From Parachlamydiales bacterium (lineage in GTDB: Bacteria > Chlamydiota > Chlamydiia > Chlamydiales > Rhabdochlamydiaceae), in NCBI GenBank assembly GCA_020050965.1, contig JAGVJV010000256.1:1-6687 (forward strand): a stretch of 6,687 nt of DNA, in the 5' to 3' direction. Shown piece by piece: positions 1 through 5,368 of the stretch. Within the stretch, counting starts at the first letter, position 1; the number at the start of each line of letters is the position of its first letter. Under the pieces are notes generated by a model. It had not been told where the DNA came from and searched no databases. It saw only the letters and a program-made list of their open reading frames with translations. A program made the translations under genes and the position numbers.

Positions 1-513
1 CGTCGATCCATAGAGACTTCCTCCCTGATAAGAGGCTTTTTTCTCTAGGAAATTGTCCACTTTCCATTGCTGCTGCATGACTTTTCCGTCGCAGATAGCC
101 AAGTAGATCTTTTCCATTTGTCTTTTAGAAAATAAATCGATGAGTGCAGCCTGCATCGCTTCCGTTTTGGCCAGAAGAAGTACACCCGAGGTGTCTTTGT
201 CGAGCCGATGAACTAGAAAGTGCTCTTGGAATGACTCTGAGGTTTTTCCTGGAGGTTTATGATAAGCAATTAGAGCTTCGTCCTCATAGAGGATCGTTGG
301 CAATTCTTCTTTAGGAATCTCTAAGCGGATTTCTATCTCATCGCTTGTGCTGACTGGATGTGTCGAAAAGATCTCCACACGGCGATTGATTTTGCACTGC
401 TTAGCATCGATGGCTCTCTTGATCGCTTTGACGGAAGGATATTGGGTCAGATTACTGCGTAGAAAACTGAGTAGGGTTTCGCCATGTGCGCTAGCTGGTA
501 CAATCAGTTTCAT
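1..513 (-). CDS. RluA-family 23S/tRNA pseudouridine synthase, 3' end cut by window edge
   Basis: The first 171 codons are present, starting from the ATG at 513 and staying open to base 1. The protein would isomerise uridine to pseudouridine in a structured RNA in the cytoplasm. Residues 1-65 look like an S4-type RNA-binding module. Residues 86-89 (KPPG) match the family's 'KPAG' strand. Residues 102-110 read HRLDKDTSG, the RluA catalytic-loop signature, with D105 as the expected nucleophile. YLAICDGK (137-144) is the usual following motif. The spacing between KPPG and HRLD is short, as in compact members of the family. The start overlaps the pepA stop as ATGA and has no clear Shine-Dalgarno of its own, so translation is probably coupled to pepA. 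The RNA target (RluA, RluC, RluD or TruC type) cannot be assigned from this fragment. Confidence 0.9.
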   Translation of the reverse strand, partial: MKLIVPASAHGETLLSFLRSNLTQYPSVKAIKRAIDAKQCKINRRVEIFSTHPVSTSDEIEIRLEIPKEELPTILYEDEALIAYHKPPGKTSESFQEHFLVHRLDKDTSGVLLLAKTEAMQAALIDLFSKRQMEKIYLAICDGKVMQQQWKVDNFLEKKASYQGGSLYGST

Positions 514-1952
514 AGGCATTTGCGTTCTAGGAAGGTTGTAAGGAGACGCACTCCAACACCGGTAGCCTGAACGGGCTGGTATGACTTGAGCTCATCGGTG
601 AAAGCCGTCCCGGCGATATCGATGTGTGCCCATTTTCCCTTTTCGACGAACTTCTTCAAGAACATCCCCACTTGGATAGAACTAGCTTTACGCGGACCAG
701 CATTTTTGATATCTGCAAATTTTGATTTCAGAAGTCCATTGTACTCTTCATAAAGAGGAAGTTGCCATAGCCTCTCGTAAGTGGTCTCACCCGCTGCAAT
801 GAGTTCTTTGGCTAATTCATCGTCATTTCCCATCACTGCCGAGACCTCTTCGCCAAGTGCAATCACGACCCCACCCGTGAGCGTCCCAATATCGACCATT
901 GTTTGCGGGGCAAATTTTTTCTGCACGTAGGCAATGGCGTCGGCAAGTACGAGCCGTCCTTCGGCGTCGGTATTCGTGATTTCTACGGTAATCCCGCTAT
1001 AACTCTTAAACACGTCGCCTGGTTTATAGCTTTCAGGCCCGATCGCATTTTCCGCCGAAGCTAAAACGCCGATCACGTTTAGAGGAAGCTTCAGCTGGGC
1101 ACAGTTGCGTATCGTTCCCAAAACAGCACCAGCGCCCGACATGTCATCTCGCATTGTCTCCATATTGGCAGTCTTGATATTGAGCCCGCCTGTATCGAAG
1201 CTGATCCCTTTGCCGATGAGTGCGATTTTGTCTTTCGACTTTGGCGCACCCTGGTATTCCATGATAATCAGAGCTTGCTCTCGATCAGAGCCCCGTCCTA
1301 CGGCTTCGATCAACCCAAGCTTTTGCTTTTTGATCTGCTGTCGATCTAAAACGGTGGTTTTAATCGATGTATATTGCTTGGCCAAATCCTTAGCTCTGTC
1401 TGCCAAAAACATCGGGGTCACCGTATCTGCATTGGCGATCACCATGTCGCGCGTATAGCAAACACTGCCGCAAATCGTCTCGACCCGTTTGATCGCTTTG
1501 CTATCTGCGCCAATCAGTGAAAATTCTTCAATCGTCTTCTCTTTTTCGGTCTTATTGACGTCGTAGACATAGTTGGCTAGGAGAAGTCCCTCGCCTACGG
1601 CCTCAGTAATCTCCGAGCTTTTTAATGCTTTCGTCTCAGGCAGCTGCACATTCACTGATTTGGCTTTGCTTTTGACACTGGCAACTGCACTTGCATAGGC
1701 TCTGCGCAAGGTCTCTTTCGTCAGTTCGTTTTCCTTGCCAAGCCCGATGAGGATCATCCGCTTTTCATTTCCACCCATTGGATAATGGCACAAAATGCTC
1801 CCCTTCTCGCCCCGGAAGTCCCCTGCTTTAAGTGCCGGCTCAAATAAATCCGTAAGCCCCTTCTGCGTAAATGCGGGTACTTTTCCTTCAAAAAAAGGGA
1901 GAAAGAGCGCATCGGCACTCTTTCTCTTAGCAAACGATTCGACGATTTTCAT
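510..1952 (-). CDS. pepA: Leucyl aminopeptidase (M17 family, dinuclear metal)
   Basis: This 480-aa cytosolic aminopeptidase releases N-terminal residues from peptides during protein turnover. The variable N-terminal domain covers roughly residues 1-165 and the catalytic M17 domain covers 170-475. The metal and active-site set is complete. K248 and D253 lie in GKGISFDTGG, K260 in NIKTA, and D270 in RDDMSGAG. D329, E331 and R333 lie in the family signature NTDAEGRLVLADA. The gap between D253 and D270 is one residue shorter than in E. coli PepA. The length is close to that of chlamydial and E. coli homologues. The ATG at 1952 shares one base with the ssb stop (TAATG). A GAGGA lies about 12 bases upstream inside ssb, so expression is likely coupled to ssb. 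E. coli PepA also binds DNA at recombination sites. Nothing here shows whether this one does. Confidence 0.97.
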   Translation of the reverse strand: MKIVESFAKRKSADALFLPFFEGKVPAFTQKGLTDLFEPALKAGDFRGEKGSILCHYPMGGNEKRMILIGLGKENELTKETLRRAYASAVASVKSKAKSVNVQLPETKALKSSEITEAVGEGLLLANYVYDVNKTEKEKTIEEFSLIGADSKAIKRVETICGSVCYTRDMVIANADTVTPMFLADRAKDLAKQYTSIKTTVLDRQQIKKQKLGLIEAVGRGSDREQALIIMEYQGAPKSKDKIALIGKGISFDTGGLNIKTANMETMRDDMSGAGAVLGTIRNCAQLKLPLNVIGVLASAENAIGPESYKPGDVFKSYSGITVEITNTDAEGRLVLADAIAYVQKKFAPQTMVDIGTLTGGVVIALGEEVSAVMGNDDELAKELIAAGETTYERLWQLPLYEEYNGLLKSKFADIKNAGPRKASSIQVGMFLKKFVEKGKWAHIDIAGTAFTDELKSYQPVQATGVGVRLLTTFLERKCL

Positions 1953-2416
1953 TAGAATGGTATTTCCTCATCTGCAAAATTTTCTACAGGCCGCTCATTA
2001 GACTGGCCAAACTGTTTTTTGGGCTGCTGTTGTTGCTGCTGCTGTTGATGTTGTTGGTGCCCCCCTTCATGCTCATCGGATTCGCTTCCTGGACTATCAG
2101 GTCTGCCAAATGGGCTGAATAGCAGGTTTTGAGCGGTGATATTCATCGATACTTGAGGTTTTCCATCGCGGTCAGTGAAGATTTCTGGCTTGCTCAATTC
2201 GCCGAATACGATAATGGGGCTACCTTTTTTGAAGAAAGGGATCATTTTGTCAAACTGCTCTCCCCAAATCGTGACGCGCCACCAAATGGTCTCGTCCCCT
2301 TTCGCTCCGCGTCGTACACGTGAAGCCACTCGCAATGTCGTTACTTTTTGTCCTGATGATGTGAAGCGCACTTCAGGGTCAGTGCCTAAGTGTCCAGCTA
2401 TAGTAATTTGATTCAT
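1952..2416 (-). CDS. ssb: Single-stranded DNA-binding protein with polyglutamine linker
   Basis: This 154-aa protein coats single-stranded DNA during replication, repair and recombination. Residues 1-102 form the OB fold: NQITIAGHLGTDPEVRF opens it, and WWRVTIWGEQFDK and VFGELSKPEIF are typical SSB strands. The linker at about 103-147 is acidic and glutamine-rich, with Q121-Q122, H123 and then eight consecutive Gln (124-131). The C-terminal tip DEEIPF is a slight variant of the standard DDDIPF peptide that docks partner proteins. The start at 2416 is well supported by GGAGGA (2422-2427) five bases upstream. It is the first gene of the ssb-pepA-rluA operon. Length and architecture are normal except for the pure Gln tract. 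Confidence 0.97.
   Translation of the reverse strand: MNQITIAGHLGTDPEVRFTSSGQKVTTLRVASRVRRGAKGDETIWWRVTIWGEQFDKMIPFFKKGSPIIVFGELSKPEIFTDRDGKPQVSMNITAQNLLFSPFGRPDSPGSESDEHEGGHQQHQQQQQQQQPKKQFGQSNERPVENFADEEIPF
2024..2059 (-). repeat. CAG/CAA trinucleotide tract coding for poly-Gln in SSB
   Basis: Twelve consecutive codons read H Q Q H followed by eight Q. They are a mixture of CAA and CAG plus two CA(C/T) codons, so the tract is imperfect at DNA level and probably not strongly slippage-prone. It lies in the disordered SSB linker, where length changes are tolerated. Confidence 0.85.
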
Positions 2417-2421
2417 AGGAA

Positions 2422-2427
2422 TCCTCC
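2422..2427 (-). promoter_or_regulatory. Ribosome binding site of ssb
   Basis: GGAGGA on the minus strand lies five bases upstream of the ATG at 2416. It is the strongest Shine-Dalgarno in the window, which suits the first gene of an operon and an abundant protein. Confidence 0.85.
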
Positions 2428-2464
2428 ATGGGTCTCATTCAATTATCTGCCATTCCAAAATAAA

Positions 2465-2494
2465 TTTCTATCTCTAAAAAATTTTTGATGACAA
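2465..2494 (-). promoter_or_regulatory. Candidate sigma70-type promoter of the ssb operon
   Basis: On the minus strand, TTGTCA (2489-2494, 5 of 6 to TTGACA) is followed after 18 bases by TAGAAA (2465-2470, 4 of 6 to TATAAT). This predicts a start near 2458 and a leader of about 42 bases. The region is AT-rich with an A/T tract (2476-2486), so chance matches are easy. No equally good promoter was found on the plus strand for the gene at 2544. Confidence 0.35.
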
Positions 2495-2543
2495 AAAATT
2501 CTTTAAACATGTACATCAGGAATTTCACTCAAAAAATGAATAG

Positions 2544-3977
2544 ATGCCTATGACAAGACGACATACAAAAAAATTCACTATCGAAGAAATAGAAGACCGC
2601 GTCATCCAAAAGAGGCAACTGTCTAACCATACACTCCTCGACGCTATTGATGAGAGCCCTGAATTTCACGATCCTTATTCTGAATTGAATCTCTTTCTGT
2701 CGCAAAAAATTAAAAAAGAGATGCGCCACTGCAGCAACTCAAAGAAGTGGTCTGTACAACTGCAAGATGAGCTCCTCCACAAAATCACACCCGAATTCCA
2801 AAAGAAATTTCCCCGCTATCGTTTGGGAATAGCGGCACTGAAAAAAACTTGGGAGAAAGTGCAATACTTCTCAACGCAGATTCAAGGGCAAAAAGAGGCC
2901 TTGACTCAAGATGGAAAGCTCAACATTCCCTTCTTCATTAAGGAAAACCTCAAAACGACTCCCAAACTGCAAAATACCTGCCATCTGCACCCTTGCCACT
3001 ACGCCCATCAGCTCGCCGTCAAAATGAGCGAATGCGTCGCCGTGGTTGATGGAATTCGTCCAAAACTCGATCAATTGACCCGCACGATCTGGTCTCTCCA
3101 AAGACATCTATTCACTCAGCTTTCTCCCGAACACTGCAAGAGCCCCTATGATGAAAATGAAAAAGTGGACAAGCTCATCGTCAAATCAGTCTTGGAAATC
3201 ACCGCGAAACATCCCGAAATTTCTCAAGCAGAGCTTGCCTTCCATGTTCAAAAGCGTCTCGTCCAACTGCGGATGATCACTTTGACCTACACATCATCCC
3301 AGATCAGAAAAATGCTCGTGGCCTTAATCGCTGAGCAGGCTCCCTCCACTTCACAAAGGATGGAAAAAATCCTCGATCGGATCCCGTACCCGATCGCCAA
3401 ATGCTTGAAAAGTGAACTCGGTTCCACCTTAATCGACTCCCCCTATCTCTGTCATGAAGCAGTGGTCGAAGAAGTTTTTATGTTCTTCCAAAAAGCAAGC
3501 GCCGCACTTAAGGACCTCGAAGAAGAAGAGATTGAGCGCAAAATTCAGAACTGGACCATTCAAGGGGATATGCTGCAGCGGTGGGTCCGGCTGAATCACG
3601 ATTCAATGCTCTATAAAGAAATGGAGAAGTGCTGGAAAGAAACCGAGCAGAAAAATCTGCATACCATGGTCGCAAAAGTCCACCACGATTTCCTTGAAAA
3701 GCACCCCCACCTTATTTCCTATGCAAAAGAAGTGGAAGTTCGAACTTGGACCTATTTGAAATATCTCTGGTACACCCAAGGTTTTAGTGAAGAGACAGCA
3801 ACCTTCGACCGCTTCATCCAGTGGCACAAGCAGCTGCTGCTTCCACTGGCGCTTTCTCCGAATCAATTGATCGAAAAGATCGAATCTGTCTGCAAAAAAT
3901 GTCTGCCTCTAATGCCCTTTAATCGTGCGCGAGCGCAGACGATACTGGTGACCGAAAAAGAGAATAGCTCCCAATAA
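2544..3977 (+). CDS. Unrecognised 477-aa soluble, helix-rich protein with weak internal repeats
   Basis: I do not recognise this family. The protein is hydrophilic and predicted to be mostly helical. It has no signal peptide or membrane segment. The first residues are basic (MPMTRRHTKK). Residues 315-370 are rich in Glu and Lys and may form a coiled coil. Three segments look related, at about 77-112, 212-250 and 375-412. Each has a helix, then K-(F/H)-P (KFP at 88-90, KHP at 222-224 and 386-388), then an alanine-containing helix with aromatic and hydrophobic positions. The ATG at 2544 is the first in frame and the ATG at 2550 is an alternative. Neither has a good Shine-Dalgarno. It is divergent from ssb and its last 69 bases overlap the lgt end. 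It could be a lineage-specific chlamydial protein, but that is inference. The reading frame itself is well supported because it is long and the competing frames are short shadows. Confidence 0.85.
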   Translation: MPMTRRHTKKFTIEEIEDRVIQKRQLSNHTLLDAIDESPEFHDPYSELNLFLSQKIKKEMRHCSNSKKWSVQLQDELLHKITPEFQKKFPRYRLGIAALKKTWEKVQYFSTQIQGQKEALTQDGKLNIPFFIKENLKTTPKLQNTCHLHPCHYAHQLAVKMSECVAVVDGIRPKLDQLTRTIWSLQRHLFTQLSPEHCKSPYDENEKVDKLIVKSVLEITAKHPEISQAELAFHVQKRLVQLRMITLTYTSSQIRKMLVALIAEQAPSTSQRMEKILDRIPYPIAKCLKSELGSTLIDSPYLCHEAVVEEVFMFFQKASAALKDLEEEEIERKIQNWTIQGDMLQRWVRLNHDSMLYKEMEKCWKETEQKNLHTMVAKVHHDFLEKHPHLISYAKEVEVRTWTYLKYLWYTQGFSEETATFDRFIQWHKQLLLPLALSPNQLIEKIESVCKKCLPLMPFNRARAQTILVTEKENSSQ

Positions 3978-4793
3978 GATCATCGGAAGACTGAGCCATT
4001 GTCCCATATCGATCACTGCGGCTGAAGCGACGAGTGCACTCTGAGGGGCTTTGACAAACTCAACCAAGAACCGAAAGACAAAAGTTCCAATAAAAAATAG
4101 CCCTGAAGTTTTCCCCAATAGAAAGATCTTATCATTTTTTGACCTCAGCATCCAGAGCAGGGCAAAAAATGTAAAATAGAAAAATGCTTCATACAATTGC
4201 GCAGGATGGCGCGGCAGGATCGCGCAGCCGTCGGCCGGATTTCCAAAGATGACTGCCCAAGGCAAACTCGTTACAGTGCCGAGGATCTCCTGATTGAAAA
4301 AATTGCCAATCCGAATGAAACCACCCGCCAGCAGCGCCGGGATGCACAACAGATCGAGCAGAGCGATCCAAGTGAGCATCGGATACTTATTCTTTAAACG
4401 CCGACAAAGGATAAAAAGAGCAATTAAAATGCCGATCACACCCCCATGGCTGGAAAGGCCCCCCTCCCAAAATTTGATGATCTCAAGAGGATTGTAGACA
4501 TAGTTACTGGGACTTTGGTAAAATAATACATCGCCAAGGCGAGCGCCGATGATGGTTCCCAGAATCACATAAAGGCTCGCCTTTTCGGCAATTTTAGCGA
4601 TTTCCTTCTTTGAAACGTGGTAGGCATCCAAAAATTGGGTCAAAAGAGCTTGAAAAACCTTAAAGCCCAAAAGAAAGCCCAAGGCGAAGAAGAACCCATA
4701 CCAAAGAATTGGGCGGTCGAGCAGGGGGATATTGAAAGGAAGGATTTCACGAGCAGGATTCCAGTAGATGTATAAACTTAAAATTTTTTCCAT
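3909..4793 (-). CDS. lgt: Prolipoprotein diacylglyceryl transferase
   Basis: This integral inner-membrane enzyme transfers diacylglycerol from phosphatidylglycerol to the lipobox cysteine of prolipoproteins, the first step of lipoprotein maturation. Numbering from the ATG at 4793 (294 aa), there are about seven hydrophobic segments. Hallmarks are ILWYGFFFALGF near 29-40, GGLSSHGG with the conserved His at 116, the Lgt signature RIGNFFNQE at 161-169, RHPAQLYEA at 195-203, and RFLVEF at 241-246, which holds the late conserved Arg and Glu. An upstream in-frame ATG at 4829 would add MASFNQASFVLP. I prefer 4793 because homologues begin just before the YWNP motif, and because a candidate promoter predicts transcription starting at about 4831, which would leave the 4829 codon without a leader. 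The gene overlaps rlmH head-to-head and the 477-aa gene tail-to-tail. Confidence 0.95.
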   Translation of the reverse strand: MEKILSLYIYWNPAREILPFNIPLLDRPILWYGFFFALGFLLGFKVFQALLTQFLDAYHVSKKEIAKIAEKASLYVILGTIIGARLGDVLFYQSPSNYVYNPLEIIKFWEGGLSSHGGVIGILIALFILCRRLKNKYPMLTWIALLDLLCIPALLAGGFIRIGNFFNQEILGTVTSLPWAVIFGNPADGCAILPRHPAQLYEAFFYFTFFALLWMLRSKNDKIFLLGKTSGLFFIGTFVFRFLVEFVKAPQSALVASAAVIDMGQWLSLPMILLGAILFFGHQYRLRSRTIKGH

Positions 4794-5181
4794 CGGTAAA
4801 ACAAAAGAGGCCTGGTTAAAAGAGGCCATTGAAGAGTATAGTAAACGGCTTGAGCCTATCCTGTCAATTCAATGGATTCTGGCCAAGGACGATCCGCAGC
4901 TGCTGGCCCTCCTCGCCAAAGAATCGAGCTACATCGCCCTCGACCCTAAAGGAAAAATGTTTACAAGTGAAGAGTTTTCCACCTGGATGCTTAAACAAGA
5001 ATCACGCCTCAACCTTGTCATCGGCGGGGCAGAAGGGCTCCCCCCTCAAATTGCCGACCAAGCGCAGGCCAAAATCAGCCTCTCCAAATTAACTTTTACC
5101 CATCAGCTGACCCGCCTCATTCTGGTCGAGCAAATCTACCGCGCCTTCGAAATCGACAAGGGCTCGCAGTATCACAAGTGA
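4768..5181 (+). CDS. rlmH: 23S rRNA (pseudouridine-1915-N3)-methyltransferase
   Basis: This 137-aa SPOUT-class enzyme methylates pseudouridine 1915 of 23S rRNA (helix 69) with S-adenosylmethionine, acting on assembled 70S ribosomes as a homodimer. It opens with MYKLKIFSIGKTKEAWLKEA, the usual RlmH N-terminus. LVIGGAEGL at 83-91 is the SAM-site loop. ISLSKLTFTHQLTRLILVEQ (103-122) and IYRAFEIDKGSQYHK (123-137) are the conserved C-terminal knot and tail, ending in YHK as in the staphylococcal OrfX form. It is slightly short (about 155 aa in E. coli) but complete. The start is firm because an in-frame TAG immediately precedes the ATG and no later Met comes before the conserved motif. AGGA (4755-4758) lies nine bases upstream. 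No clear promoter was found for it. Any such promoter must lie within lgt. Confidence 0.97.
   Translation: MYKLKIFSIGKTKEAWLKEAIEEYSKRLEPILSIQWILAKDDPQLLALLAKESSYIALDPKGKMFTSEEFSTWMLKQESRLNLVIGGAEGLPPQIADQAQAKISLSKLTFTHQLTRLILVEQIYRAFEIDKGSQYHK
4838..4867 (-). promoter_or_regulatory. Candidate sigma70-type promoter of lgt inside rlmH
   Basis: On the minus strand, a perfect TTGACA (4862-4867) is followed after 18 bases by TACTAT (4838-4843, 4 of 6 to TATAAT). The predicted start is near 4831. That gives a leader of about 38 bases for the ATG at 4793 and essentially none for the ATG at 4829. The site lies entirely within rlmH coding sequence on the other strand, which fits the head-to-head overlap. 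Confidence 0.5.
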
Positions 5182-5187
5182 TTTTTT
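5171..5187 (+). terminator. Weak possible terminator at the rlmH stop codon
   Basis: ATCAC-AA-GTGAT forms a small inverted repeat overlapping the TGA stop and is followed by a run of T. The stem is short, AT-rich and has a tight loop, so this would be a poor intrinsic terminator. It is noted because no better one was seen after rlmH. Confidence 0.25.
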
Positions 5188-5332
5188 GATATTTGAGGGA
5201 GTTCTAACATTTTTCCATGGAAATTCCCCCCATCTGCGTCTAGGTTCTGGGAGTCGAGAAACAGATTCAATAAATAATTTTTTAATCAAGATTTGAAATA
5301 TCATAAACAATATTTTAAAAAGCATTATTTAG

Positions 5333-5361
5333 TTGCAATTAATTATATTAATCAGTATAAT
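5333..5361 (+). promoter_or_regulatory. Sigma70-type promoter directly in front of the right-hand gene
   Basis: TTGCAA (5333-5338, 4 of 6) is separated by exactly 17 bases from a perfect TATAAT (5356-5361). The predicted transcription start is about 5368, one base before the ATG at 5369. The surrounding sequence is AT-rich, so a chance -10 match is possible, but spacing and position are good. The -10 is also one arm of an inverted repeat (5340-5363). Confidence 0.55.
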
Positions 5362-5363
5362 TA
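5340..5363. repeat. 8-base inverted repeat overlapping the -10 element
   Basis: TAATTATA (5340-5347) and TATAATTA (5356-5363) are perfect reverse complements separated by eight bases, and they cover the spacer and the -10 box. They could be an operator for a dimeric repressor, or simply chance in a sequence with very little G or C. Confidence 0.4.
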
Positions 5364-5368
5364 TTAAT

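Larger units (their letters stand above)
5182..5368. other. AT-rich intergenic region between rlmH and the right-hand gene
   Basis: No gene is supported here. It holds a perfect 12-base palindrome, TTTCCATGGAAA (5212-5223), a G/C-richer patch (5225-5256), then a strongly AT-rich stretch leading into the promoter of the next gene. Only 10 of the 70 bases in 5331-5400 are G or C. Confidence 0.7.

Noticed and set aside
347..541. Plus-strand frame of 64 codons at the rluA/pepA junction
   Set aside because: It is antisense to two conserved genes, and its hydrophobic look comes from reversed codons.
1105..1458. Plus-strand frame of 117 codons inside pepA
   Set aside because: It is antisense to the conserved metal-binding core of PepA, so it is a coding shadow.
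3924..3940. GC-rich dyad TGCGC-GA-GCGCA in the hyp/lgt overlap as a bidirectional terminator
   Set aside because: The loop is only two bases and neither strand has a U tract after it. It is more likely a codon effect of the Arg-rich Lgt tail.
4197..4497. Plus-strand frames of 66 and 67 codons inside lgt
   Set aside because: They are antisense to the Lgt signature region and overlap each other in different frames.
4803..4827. Direct repeat AAAAGAGGCC (twice, 15 bases apart)
   Set aside because: It lies inside rlmH, where the conserved protein sequence KEAWLKEA repeats Lys-Glu-Ala, so the repeat follows from the coding.
5225..5256. Possible tRNA or tRNA remnant in the G/C-richer patch after rlmH
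   Set aside because: ATCTG/CAGAT can pair over a distance, but no T-arm, anticodon arm or acceptor stem could be built.
5089..5325. Minus-strand open frame of 78 codons across the rlmH end and the gap
   Set aside because: It is half antisense to rlmH, has no Shine-Dalgarno and no recognisable motif. Treated as a shadow.
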